DNA of 31,426 nt from Desulfobulbaceae bacterium UBA5173 (GTDB taxonomy: Bacteria; Desulfobacterota; Desulfobulbia; Desulfobulbales; Desulfobulbaceae): positions 17,430 through 48,855 of the forward strand of contig DHWV01000094.1 of assembly GCA_002413355.1 (NCBI GenBank). The letters run 5' to 3'. This document shows positions 24,445 to 31,426 of the stretch, one piece after another. The stretch's first letter is position 1. The number at the start of each line of letters is the position of its first letter. Under the pieces are notes generated by a model. It saw only the letters and a program-made list of their open reading frames with translations, ran no database searches and was not told where the DNA came from. The translations under genes and the position numbers were made by a program.

Positions 24445-24696
24445 ATGACCGCGCCTAATCCCAAAACCAAGAAAGTGTTTCACCGCCGCAAGGTGTGCAG
24501 ATTCTGCGCCGACAAAGTGCAGGAAGTTGATTATAAGGATGTGAAGATGCTGAAAAATTTTGTCACCGAGCGCGGCAAAATTGTGCCCAAGCGGATTTAC
24601 GGCACCTGTGCTCGCCATCAGCGTCAGCTCACCGAGGCGGTCAAACGCGCCCGCCATCTGGCTCTGCTGCCCTATTCCGGCGTTGTTCAGTACTGA
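24445..24696 (+). CDS. rpsR: 30S ribosomal protein bS18
   Basis: The 83-residue protein carries the bS18 core: RRKVCRFCADKVQEVDYKD, LKNFVTERGKIVPKRIYGTCARHQRQL and KRARHLALLPY. It pairs with bS6 on the small-subunit platform. The Cys residues of CRFC and GTC could be zinc ligands as in C+ forms of ribosomal proteins. The ATG at 24445 is eight bases after AGGAGA; a TTG six bases earlier is in frame but less likely. It lies 39 bases after rpsF. Confidence 0.97.
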   Translation: MTAPNPKTKKVFHRRKVCRFCADKVQEVDYKDVKMLKNFVTERGKIVPKRIYGTCARHQRQLTEAVKRARHLALLPYSGVVQY

Positions 24697-24708
24697 GTCC
24701 GGGCAGAC

Positions 24709-25659
24709 ATGGCCGGGCCAGCCTGCGGACGGGAGCGAGTTTCCGCCCAGACTCTGCTGATCGCGGCGTGTTTTCTTCTGCCTGCCGTCCTGCCGTTGCT
24801 GTTTTCATGGCTGGACACGTTGTTGGCTGTGCCGGTTTTTCTCCTGCTGCGAACAGCGGCGGATGAGCGGACGGCGATGGTCAGGCTGCGAAACGGTCTG
24901 CTGCTTGCGGCGGGCGGCGCGATGCTGGTCGGCGAACCAGCGTTGCTCGTTTTTTCCCTGACCATGCTGCCTATGGGCTGGAACCTGCATCGTAGCGCAG
25001 CTCAAGGTTTGTCTCCGGCGGCGGCAGGCGGCGCAGCACTCGCTGTGCTTGCTCTGACGTGGCTGGCGCAAGGGCTGCTGACAGGCAGCAATTTCTACGC
25101 TGATCTGCTCATCGCACTGGACACGTCGCTTGAGCGGCTGGCTGAGGTGGCTCGCACTAGCACGGAAATCTCGGCGGATGTCGCCCATCAGATTGCGATG
25201 ATAGTGACAGGCATCCGCAGCAATGGGCTGCTGCCAGCAATATTGGTCGGCGGCGCAGTGCTGACGGTTTGGCTGAATTTGGTTATTGGCAGCGGCCTGC
25301 TTCGCCGCTTTCGCCCGGACAAGGCTGTTTGGCCGGAATACCGTTGCTGGCGGCTGCCTGATTCGCTGATCTGGCTGCTGATCGCCGCTGTTGTTCTGTC
25401 GCTGCTTGGCGGCAGCGCGGCGCAGGCCGGATACGCGCTGGCCGTAGCCGCAGGTCTTGCCTATTTTTTTCAAGGCGCGGCGATTTTCGTCCACCTTCTG
25501 CACCGCTGGCAGGTTCCGGCCTTCTGGCGGGCAGTGCTGTATTTTTTTGTGGCGGTTCAGGGATACGGAATGCTGCTGCTGACCGTGACCGGCGTGGCAG
25601 ACACCTGGGCCGACTTCCGCAGGCTGACGCAGGAGAAAGAGCCTGCGGGCCGCTCCTGA
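24709..25659 (+). CDS. DUF2232 family membrane protein
   Basis: A 316-residue, very hydrophobic protein with about eight membrane segments (for example around 15-45, 65-85, 105-125, 175-200, 220-240, 245-270 and 280-305). Its position between rpsR and rplI and its helix pattern fit DUF2232, a family that occupies this place in many Desulfobacterota and other bacteria. The function is not established. The Leu/Ala-rich sequence has no catalytic motif that I see. It begins 12 bases after rpsR without a strong ribosome binding site. Confidence 0.8.
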   Translation: MAGPACGRERVSAQTLLIAACFLLPAVLPLLFSWLDTLLAVPVFLLLRTAADERTAMVRLRNGLLLAAGGAMLVGEPALLVFSLTMLPMGWNLHRSAAQGLSPAAAGGAALAVLALTWLAQGLLTGSNFYADLLIALDTSLERLAEVARTSTEISADVAHQIAMIVTGIRSNGLLPAILVGGAVLTVWLNLVIGSGLLRRFRPDKAVWPEYRCWRLPDSLIWLLIAAVVLSLLGGSAAQAGYALAVAAGLAYFFQGAAIFVHLLHRWQVPAFWRAVLYFFVAVQGYGMLLLTVTGVADTWADFRRLTQEKEPAGRS

Positions 25660-25715
25660 GCAGCTAACGGCGCAGCCGCCCGGCGGCCAGCCATCACCGA
25701 TGATAAGGATGAATC

Positions 25716-26171
25716 ATGGAAATTATATTGAGAAAAACCATTGACACCTTGGGCCGCGAAGGCGAGGTTGTCAGCGTTAAACCCGGTTACGCCCGCAATT
25801 TTCTTATCCCGCAGAACTTGGCGACTGCTGTGAATACAGCCAGTCTGGCCCGGCTCCAGAAGGAGCAGGCCGCCATCGCCAAGCGTCTGGCTGAGGAGAA
25901 GAAAAACGCTGAAGCACTGGCTGCCAAGCTGGAGAATCTGACGGTGACGCTATCCCGCAAAACCGGCACGGAAGGTCGTTTGTTCGGTTCGGTCAGCGGC
26001 GGCGACATCGCTGAACAGCTTGGCAAGATGGGCATCACTGTTGACCGCAAGAACATCATGCTCAGAGAGCTGATCAAAAGCGTCAGCGAGACCAAGGTCT
26101 CTGTCAAAGTCGGCTATCAGATGACCTCGGAGATCACAGTGCAGGTGACACCGGAGATGGCAGCAGAGTAA
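25716..26171 (+). CDS. rplI: 50S ribosomal protein bL9
   Basis: The 151-residue protein has the bL9 N-terminal signature GREGEVVSVKPGYARNFLIPQNLA, the long connecting helix (about 45-75, Lys/Glu/Ala-rich) and the C-terminal domain with GRLFGSVSGGDIAEQL. It binds 23S rRNA domain V at the base of the L1 stalk. The ribosome binding site AAGGATGA precedes the ATG. It is the last gene before a strong terminator. Confidence 0.97.
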   Translation: MEIILRKTIDTLGREGEVVSVKPGYARNFLIPQNLATAVNTASLARLQKEQAAIAKRLAEEKKNAEALAAKLENLTVTLSRKTGTEGRLFGSVSGGDIAEQLGKMGITVDRKNIMLRELIKSVSETKVSVKVGYQMTSEITVQVTPEMAAE

Positions 26172-26204
26172 GCGGCGCAAGCCCACCAGGTTCCCCGCAC
26201 GACA

Positions 26205-26242
26205 CTGCGGCGCACACGTGCTGCGCGCCGCAGCCGTTTTTT
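26205..26242 (+). terminator. Intrinsic terminator after rplI
   Basis: CTGCGGCGC (26205-26213) pairs perfectly with GCGCCGCAG (26225-26233), a 9-bp GC-rich stem, followed three bases later by TTTTTT (26237-26242). It lies 33 bases after the rplI stop and ends the ribosomal protein transcript, or reduces read-through into dnaB. Confidence 0.7.
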
Positions 26243-26288
26243 GCTCTGCCTCTCCTTCTGTGGGCAGGCGGCAGTCCAAAACACCGCT

Positions 26289-29200
26289 ATGCCTGACCAC
26301 CCAGCCGTTTTTCCCTTCCGCAGCAGTCCGCCCGCTTCAGCCGCAGGCCGTGTGCCGCCTCAAAACATTGAGGCCGAGCAAGCCCTGCTTGGCACCATTC
26401 TGCTTCAGGACAAGGCACTGCTCAAAGTTGTTGAGCTGCTCCAGCCTGAAGATTTCTATCTCGACAGCCACAAAGTTATTTTTGAGACGTTAGTCACCCT
26501 GTTCGAGCAGCAGGCACCAAATGACTCCGTCTCGGTCACCGACTTCCTCCGCGATCATAACCGGTTAGATAAAGCTGGCGGTGCCGCCTATCTGAGCGAA
26601 CTCACCACGCAGGTCATTCCTTTCACTGGAATGCTGGTGCACCATGCCAACATTATCCGGCAGAAGGCTATCCTGCGGCGGCTGATTCAGACCAGCAGCG
26701 AACTAGCCGCCCGCTGCTACGATGCACAGGGAGACATTAACACACTGGTTGACCGGGCTGAGCAGGCTATTTTCGAAGTCGCTCAGTCGCGCAAGAAGCA
26801 GGGCTTTGAGCCGATGAGTAAAATCGTGGCCAAGGCGTTTGACCGGGTGACACGACTTTCTGAGCGCAAAGAGCATATCACCGGCGTGGCTACTGGCTAT
26901 GCTGAGCTGGATCGGATGACCGCCGGTCTCCAGCCTTCTGATTTAATTATTCTTGCGGCTCGCCCGAGTATGGGGAAGGCCCAGCCGCTTGATGCACTTG
27001 TACTCACTGCTGCCGAAGGCTTCAAGCGGATGGGTGAACTCCGCCTTGGCGAGCAGCTCGCTTCGATTGACGGCCAGCCTTCTGAGGTGGTCGGGATTTA
27101 CCCGCAGGGTGAACGACAGGTCTATCGGATCACTTTTGCCGATGACCGCTCAACCGAATGCTGCGCTGAACATCTTTGGCAGATTCATTACCGAAACTGG
27201 CCCGCGCCCCGCATCGTCAGTACGGCTCAAGTGAGCGACATGCTGCGGCGAAAACGGTATCAAAACCGGCTCTGGATTGACACGTTCAGCGGCAACTTTG
27301 GAGGTGACGCTGCGCTTTCCCTTGATCCGTGGCTGCTGGGGGCGTTAATCGGCGACGGCACACTGCGAGGTTCGGCCCTGCAATTCAGCACGGGTAGCGA
27401 GGAAATGCAGCGGCGACTGAAGACGGTCATCGGTGAGCGGATGACACTCGTTCATTCAGAATATTATGATTACCGCATCGTCATCAAAGGTGGCGCGCAT
27501 TGCAAAGGCGTGCAGGGCGTGCAGCAAAATCCCTTAGTCGCCGCTCTGCGGCAGCTTGGTCTCTGGGGCTGTTTGGTGGAGGACAAGTTTATTCCTGCCT
27601 GCTATTTGAACGCCTCCCGCCCGGCACGTCTCCGGTTGCTGGCAGGTCTTTTGGACACCGACGGCTGGGTGGAAAAATTCGGCGCAGTCCGCTTCTGCAC
27701 CTCGAGCAAACGGCTGGCAGAAGATGTGATTGCGCTGACCCGCTCGCTCGGCGGCACAGCCAGTTCTTCGGCAAAAGAGCCGGTTTATACGCACAAACAG
27801 GAAAAACGCCTCGGCCAAACGGCCTATGTTTGCAATCTCCAGATTCCTGATGCAGAATTGCTTGATTTACTGCCGGAAAAGCAGTGCCGGATCACAGCCC
27901 GGCAGCGCATCCGGCGGCTGAATATCCGCAGCATTGTCCCATTGCGGGTAACGGAAACGCAGTGCATCGCGGTCAGCCACCCCTCGCAGCTCTATGTCAC
28001 CGATGACTATGTGGTCACGCACAACACCTCGCTGGCCATGAATATCGTCCAGACAGCGGCCCTCAACAACAAAGTGCCCACTGCCGTGTTCAGCTTGGAG
28101 ATGTCGGCGGAGCAACTCGCCCTGCGGATGCTCTGCTCCGTGGGTAAGGTGGATGCTCAACGCGTCCGAACTGGGCACTTGGTCAAGGAGGATTGGCCCA
28201 AACTGACACGGGCGACCGGAATGCTCACTGCGGCACCAATTTATATTGACGATACTGCCGGTCTGACTGTGCTAGAGATGCGGGCTAAAGCTCGGCGGCT
28301 GAAGTCCGAACATGATCTTGGCTTGGTGGTAGTTGACTATCTCCAACTCATGCAGGGCCGTTCTGGCAGCGAAAATCGGAATCAGGAGATCAGCGAAATT
28401 TCGCGCTCGCTCAAGGCAATGGCGAAAGAGCTGGATGTGCCGGTGGTGGCGTTATCGCAGCTCAACCGCAGCCTTGAAAGCCGCACCGACAAACGGCCTA
28501 TGATGTCGGATCTGCGTGAATGCGTGACCGGTGACACTTTGGTGATGCTGGCTGATGGCCGCCGGATTCCAATCCGCGAGCTGGCAGGACAGGCACCGGC
28601 GGTCATCTCGGTAAATGCGGCAGGCCAGCTTGAGCCGTCTGTTGCCGATATGGTCTGGTTAGCAGGTCGAAAGGAAATTTTGCGGATTCAGCTGGCCAGC
28701 GGACGCACCCTGCGTTGTTCCAAAGAGCATCGCTTACGTTCATTGACAGACTGGAAACATGCCTGTGATCTTCAGATTGGCGACCGCATCGCTCTTGCCC
28801 GCCATCTACCAGAACCACCGCAGACGGTTGCATGGCCTGAACATGAAATTATCCTGCTGGCGCATTTGGTTGGTGATGGTAGCTATGTTACAAAACAACC
28901 GCTGCGCTATACCACCGCCAGCGAGGAGAACAGCCAAGCGGTCACGGAAGCAGCACAGGCGTTCGGCTCCACTGTCAATCGTCAGCCCGGACGAGGAAAC
29001 TGGCATCAGTTGGTTATCAGCGGCAACGGCAACTGCTGGCATCCGGCGGGGGTCGGTAAATGGCTCAAGGACTTGGGTATCTTCGGCCAGCGTTCGCATG
29101 AGAAATATTTGCCTGTGGGCGTGTTCCGGCTGCCTAAGAAACAATTGACCTTGTTTCTTCGCCATCTCTGGGCGACGGACGGCAGCATTCATGCTGGCAA

Positions 29201-29996
29201 GGACAAGCCACGCATCTACTTCTGCACTGCCAGTGAACTGCTGATCCGCGATGTTGCCGCCCTGCTTCTGCGTTTCGGTATTGTCGCCCGCATCAAGCAT
29301 CTCACCACGACTGAAAGTCCACAAGGCTGGTTCACTGCTGATGTTTCTGGGGCGGAGCAGCAGCGTATTTTCCTTCGGGAGATCGGCGCATTCGGGCCGC
29401 GCAAAGAGCCTGCTGAACAGGCTGCGGCCATGATTGAACACACGGTCAGCAATACCAACGTTGATACGCTACCGGAGGAAATTTTTGTCTATATTCGTGA
29501 GCAGATGCGCTTGAAGGGCATAACATCCCGTCAGATGGCGGAATTGCGAGGCAGATCGTACAACGGAACAGCAAGTTTCAAATTTGCTCCATCGCGGGAA
29601 AGCGTCTTGAGCTATGCTCAACACTTGGATGACCAATGGCTGTTCAGTCTGACGCAAGATGATCTGTTTTGGGACAAGATCGTTGCGGTTGAACCTGCGG
29701 GCGAAGAAGAGGTTTTTGATCTCACCGTGCCGGGCAACGCCTGCTGGTTAGCCGACGGTATTGTCAGTCATAATTCGGGCGCAATAGAACAAGATGCTGA
29801 TGTTATTATGTTTATTTACAGGGATGAGGTTTATAACAAAGCACCAGAAAACCCCAATCGTGGTATAGCCGAAGTGATTGTCGGCAAGCAGCGCAACGGG
29901 CCGACCGGCACCGTCAAGCTGACCTTCCAAGGAGAGCATACCTCGTTTGAGAATTACACTGACAGAGAATCGCCGATAGGCACTTCATTCGGCTGA
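26289..29996 (+). CDS. dnaB: Replicative DNA helicase DnaB with two inteins
   Basis: The 1235-residue precursor contains two inteins. Removing them (precursor residues 231-579 and 745-1162) leaves 468 residues, the usual DnaB size. The N-terminal domain begins NIEAEQALLGTILLQ, followed by the linker and the RecA-like ATPase: Walker A RPSMGK-TS split by intein 1, SLEMS with the catalytic Glu, Walker B VVVDYLQLM, QLNRSLE and SDLRE-SGAIEQDADV split by intein 2, then IYRDEVYNKA and KQRNGPTGTVKL. DnaB unwinds DNA at the replication fork as a hexamer and binds primase by its N-terminal domain. ATG 26289 was chosen because the extension from TTG 26241 overlaps the terminator T-tract. ATP binding should require splicing at Walker A. 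Confidence 0.95.
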   Translation: MPDHPAVFPFRSSPPASAAGRVPPQNIEAEQALLGTILLQDKALLKVVELLQPEDFYLDSHKVIFETLVTLFEQQAPNDSVSVTDFLRDHNRLDKAGGAAYLSELTTQVIPFTGMLVHHANIIRQKAILRRLIQTSSELAARCYDAQGDINTLVDRAEQAIFEVAQSRKKQGFEPMSKIVAKAFDRVTRLSERKEHITGVATGYAELDRMTAGLQPSDLIILAARPSMGKAQPLDALVLTAAEGFKRMGELRLGEQLASIDGQPSEVVGIYPQGERQVYRITFADDRSTECCAEHLWQIHYRNWPAPRIVSTAQVSDMLRRKRYQNRLWIDTFSGNFGGDAALSLDPWLLGALIGDGTLRGSALQFSTGSEEMQRRLKTVIGERMTLVHSEYYDYRIVIKGGAHCKGVQGVQQNPLVAALRQLGLWGCLVEDKFIPACYLNASRPARLRLLAGLLDTDGWVEKFGAVRFCTSSKRLAEDVIALTRSLGGTASSSAKEPVYTHKQEKRLGQTAYVCNLQIPDAELLDLLPEKQCRITARQRIRRLNIRSIVPLRVTETQCIAVSHPSQLYVTDDYVVTHNTSLAMNIVQTAALNNKVPTAVFSLEMSAEQLALRMLCSVGKVDAQRVRTGHLVKEDWPKLTRATGMLTAAPIYIDDTAGLTVLEMRAKARRLKSEHDLGLVVVDYLQLMQGRSGSENRNQEISEISRSLKAMAKELDVPVVALSQLNRSLESRTDKRPMMSDLRECVTGDTLVMLADGRRIPIRELAGQAPAVISVNAAGQLEPSVADMVWLAGRKEILRIQLASGRTLRCSKEHRLRSLTDWKHACDLQIGDRIALARHLPEPPQTVAWPEHEIILLAHLVGDGSYVTKQPLRYTTASEENSQAVTEAAQAFGSTVNRQPGRGNWHQLVISGNGNCWHPAGVGKWLKDLGIFGQRSHEKYLPVGVFRLPKKQLTLFLRHLWATDGSIHAGKDKPRIYFCTASELLIRDVAALLLRFGIVARIKHLTTTESPQGWFTADVSGAEQQRIFLREIGAFGPRKEPAEQAAAMIEHTVSNTNVDTLPEEIFVYIREQMRLKGITSRQMAELRGRSYNGTASFKFAPSRESVLSYAQHLDDQWLFSLTQDDLFWDKIVAVEPAGEEEVFDLTVPGNACWLADGIVSHNSGAIEQDADVIMFIYRDEVYNKAPENPNRGIAEVIVGKQRNGPTGTVKLTFQGEHTSFENYTDRESPIGTSFG
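26979..28025 (+). other. Intein 1 of DnaB (349 aa), class 3 type, in Walker A
   Basis: The insertion lies between Lys and Thr of RPSMGK-TS. It begins with Ala1 instead of Cys or Ser and ends VVTHN, with Thr as the next extein residue. The class 3 triad is present: Trp67 two residues after the block B His65, Cys329 in block F (TETQCIAV), and Thr347 before the final His348-Asn349. Class 3 inteins start splicing from the block F Cys. Between the splicing blocks are two LAGLIDADG-type motifs, LLGALIGDG (119-127) and LAGLLDTDG (221-229), each with an acidic residue, so the homing endonuclease appears intact. Cys61 and Cys62 next to block B are extra thiols. Confidence 0.9.
28521..29774 (+). other. 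Intein 2 of DnaB (418 aa), class 1 type, at SDLRE/SG
   Basis: The insertion splits SDLRE-SGAIEQ, a site long known for DnaB inteins. It begins Cys1 (CVTGDTLVMLADG, block A), has block B GRTLRCSKEH with His70 and Ser67 in place of the usual Thr, and ends EEEVFDLTVPG, CWLADGIVSHN, with Ser as the next residue. Two LAGLIDADG-type motifs are seen, LLAHLVGDGS (112-121) and LRHLWATDGS (213-222). Between them and block F lies an extra segment (about 290-385), which contains a helix-turn-helix-like stretch, MRLKGITSRQMAELRGRS. All splicing residues are present, so this should be an ordinary splicing intein. Confidence 0.92.
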
Positions 29997-30002
29997 AGCA
30001 TT

Positions 30003-31052
30003 ATGAAAAAAGAACAGACCAACAAGCAGGGCTTCGAGCCGATGGCCAAGATCGTGCCCAGAGCCTTTGACCGGGTAATGCGGCAGGCTGAAAGCAAGGA
30101 GCGTTTCACCAGTGTGGCCACTGAGGATTTTGAAATTTCTCGGCCCCAAAACGAGCAGGGCTTTGAGCCGATAGCCAATATCGCACTCAGAGCCTTTGAC
30201 CGGGTAACGCAGTTAACTGTAAGCAAACAGCATGTCAGTGGCGTGGCTACCGGTTATGAGGAGCTGGACCGAATGACTGCCGGGCTGCAACCTTCCAATT
30301 TGATCATTCTCGCCGCCAGACCGAGTATGGGGAAAACGAGCCTATCTTTGAACATTGTACAACATGCGGTTTTTAAGCACAAAGTGCCAACCGCTATCTT
30401 CAGTTTGGAGATGTCGTCGGAGCAGCTTGCTATGCGGATGCTCTGTTCCGTGGGCAAAGTGGATTCTCAGCGCGTCCGAACAGGCCATTTGGTCAGGGAG
30501 GATTGGCCCAAACTGACACGGGCGACTGGAATGCTCACCGATGCACCAATTTATATTGACGACACCGCCGAGCTGACCGTGCTGGAAATGCGAGCCAAAG
30601 CACGGCAGCTAAAGGCCGAGCATCATCTTGGTTTAGTGGTGGTTGATTGCCTTCAGCTCATGCAAGGAGATTCACGAAGCGAAAACCGCAATCAGGAAAT
30701 TAGCGAAATTTCGCGCTCCCTCAAGGCGATGGCCAAAGAATTGGACGTGCCGGTACTGGTACTGTCCCAGCTTAATCGTAGCTTAGAGAGCCGCACCGAT
30801 AAACGACCCATGATATCGGATTTACGGGATAGCGGCGAAATTGAAGATACTGCTGATGTTATTATGTTTATTTATCGCGATGAAGTCTATAACAAGGCAC
30901 CGGACAACCCGAACAAAGGCATCGCTGAAGTGATAGTCGGCAAGCAGCGCAACGGGCCGACCGGCACCGTCAGGCTGACCTTCCAAGGAGAGCATACCTC
31001 GTTTGAGAATTATACCGACAGGGAACCGCCGAACGGTGCCTCGTTCGGCTGA
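30003..31052 (+). CDS. Intein-free, truncated DnaB paralogue (ATPase domain only)
   Basis: The 349-residue product matches the C-terminal RecA-like domain of the adjacent DnaB at about 85 percent identity by eye, but lacks the N-terminal primase-binding domain and both inteins. Walker A is uninterrupted (RPSMGKTS, 106-113), SLEMS keeps the catalytic Glu135, and Walker B keeps Asp215 although Tyr is Cys (VVVDCLQL). The intein 2 site reads SDLRD-SGEIEDTADV, different from the DnaB sequence. Residues 9-40 and 52-83 are two copies of the DnaB linker segment (QGFEPMAKIV and QGFEPIANIA). It starts six bases after dnaB, so it is probably co-transcribed. It could be a helper or regulatory ATPase, or a gene in decay, but its frame is fully open. 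Confidence 0.88.
   Translation: MKKEQTNKQGFEPMAKIVPRAFDRVMRQAESKERFTSVATEDFEISRPQNEQGFEPIANIALRAFDRVTQLTVSKQHVSGVATGYEELDRMTAGLQPSNLIILAARPSMGKTSLSLNIVQHAVFKHKVPTAIFSLEMSSEQLAMRMLCSVGKVDSQRVRTGHLVREDWPKLTRATGMLTDAPIYIDDTAELTVLEMRAKARQLKAEHHLGLVVVDCLQLMQGDSRSENRNQEISEISRSLKAMAKELDVPVLVLSQLNRSLESRTDKRPMISDLRDSGEIEDTADVIMFIYRDEVYNKAPDNPNKGIAEVIVGKQRNGPTGTVRLTFQGEHTSFENYTDREPPNGASFG
30026..30253 (+). repeat. Duplicated linker module at the start of the DnaB paralogue
   Basis: The segments 30026-30122 and about 30155-30253 encode two versions of QGFEP followed by about 15 residues, AFDRV, then Ser-Lys and VAT. Bases such as gcagggcttcgagccgatgg and gcagggctttgagccgatag recur. A third version lies in dnaB near 26800-26900. 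The duplication is in frame and separated by 11 residues (EDFEISRPQNE). Confidence 0.7.
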
Positions 31053-31114
31053 TTTGCAGGCCGCAGATGCCTGCCAGCTCACTTTTTGCTGTGCAGAAAA
31101 AACACCGCATTGTA

Positions 31115-31139
31115 TGCTGCTCCAATCAGCAATTTTTTT
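31115..31139 (+). terminator. Possible intrinsic terminator before leuS
   Basis: TGCTG (31115-31119) and CAGCA (31127-31131) form a short 5-bp stem followed by one A and seven T (31133-31139), ending 22 bases before the leuS ATG. The stem is weak. A 6-bp hairpin at 31056-31074 with a more distant T run is another candidate. The leuS promoter should lie nearby, but none is convincing. Confidence 0.4.
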
Positions 31140-31161
31140 CATCTCAGCAGGACAACGAATC

Positions 31162-31426
31162 ATGGACCCCAGCAAACAGGAACCTCTTAAATACGATTTC
31201 AAGAGCATTGAAGCCAGATGGCAGCAGCGGTGGCTGACGGAAAAACCATACAAAGTCAGCGCGGACCCGCAGCTGCCTAAATATTACGTTTTGGAGATGT
31301 TCCCGTATCCGTCGGGCCGCATCCACATGGGTCATGTCCGCAATTACTCCATCGGCGACGTGGTGGCCCGCTACAAGCGGATGCGCGGCTTCAACGTCCT
31401 CCATCCGATGGGCTGGGACGCGTTCG
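31162..31426 (+). CDS. leuS: Leucyl-tRNA synthetase, N-terminal part (runs off the window)
   Basis: The 88 visible residues begin MDPSKQEPLKYDFKSIEARWQ and include the class I synthetase signature FPYPSGRIHMGHVRNYSIGDV, whose HMGH forms the ATP-binding HIGH motif, then MRGFNVLHPMGWDAF. This is the typical LeuRS N-terminus; the whole enzyme is about 820 to 880 residues. It charges tRNA-Leu with leucine. It lies 109 bases after the DnaB paralogue, in the order often seen in this group, with a likely ribosome binding site AGCAGGA before the ATG. Confidence 0.95.
   Translation, partial: MDPSKQEPLKYDFKSIEARWQQRWLTEKPYKVSADPQLPKYYVLEMFPYPSGRIHMGHVRNYSIGDVVARYKRMRGFNVLHPMGWDAF

Noticed and set aside
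26241..26288. TTG start of dnaB at 26241
   Set aside because: It would lie on the T-tract of the rplI terminator and adds 16 residues unlike DnaB.
26979..29774. Insertion sequences or group introns as the cause of the dnaB insertions
   Set aside because: Both insertions are in frame, translated, and have intein splicing blocks and terminal His-Asn residues, so they are inteins.
30003..31052. Treating the DnaB paralogue as a simple pseudogene
   Set aside because: The frame is open for 349 codons with intact Walker A, catalytic Glu and Walker B Asp. Loss of the N-terminal domain alone does not prove decay, although this remains possible.

Overview
The window looks like a chromosomal segment of a Gram-negative, GC-rich bacterium, most likely Desulfobacterota (Desulfobulbales-like). 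This is inferred from the KDO gene kdsB, the order rpsF-rpsR-DUF2232-rplI-dnaB-leuS, an HPr/enzyme I pair with no enzyme II nearby, and the general style of the proteins. No 16S rRNA or other phylogenetic marker is present, so the assignment is an inference. No tRNA, rRNA, CRISPR array, transposase or gene-free stretch longer than 300 bases was seen. The longest gaps are 17194-17375 (a 21-bp repeat array), 23837-23982 (promoter and leader of rpsF) and 31053-31161 (upstream of leuS).

Left part, minus strand, 1-11201: the 5' part of mtnA; a two-gene unit of unknown function with its own strong promoter (a 322-aa protein and a 721-aa TPR-like protein); then a tightly packed run read right to left: rsmJ, a GAF/HD-GYP protein, a 122-aa protein of unknown function, HPr, ptsI, thiL, a small membrane protein and sbcB. 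Several of these overlap or nearly abut, which suggests translational coupling.

Middle part, plus strand, 11300-23836: three AT-rich glycosylation-type genes (GT-C-like membrane protein, methyltransferase/GT2 fusion, methyltransferase) joined by overlaps or a 2-base gap to a GC-rich kdsB. They look like an acquired surface-polysaccharide cassette in front of a housekeeping KDO gene. Then follow two REP-like palindromes, mdh, the 21-bp hairpin repeat array, a very large YvcK/CofD-family protein, a receiver-only response regulator and a heterodimeric ABC exporter pair.

Right part, plus strand, 23848-31426: a promoter and hairpin-bearing leader, rpsF, rpsR, a DUF2232 membrane protein, rplI, a terminator, dnaB, a second dnaB-like gene and the start of leuS. 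This is the most remarkable section. dnaB carries two complete inteins with LAGLIDADG endonuclease domains. The first sits inside the Walker A motif and has the hallmarks of a class 3 intein (Ala at position 1, the W/C/T triad). The second is a class 1 intein at the SDLRE/SG site. Six bases downstream lies an intein-free paralogue of the helicase ATPase domain that lacks the N-terminal domain, carries a duplicated linker, and is altered at both intein insertion sites while other parts remain nearly identical to dnaB.
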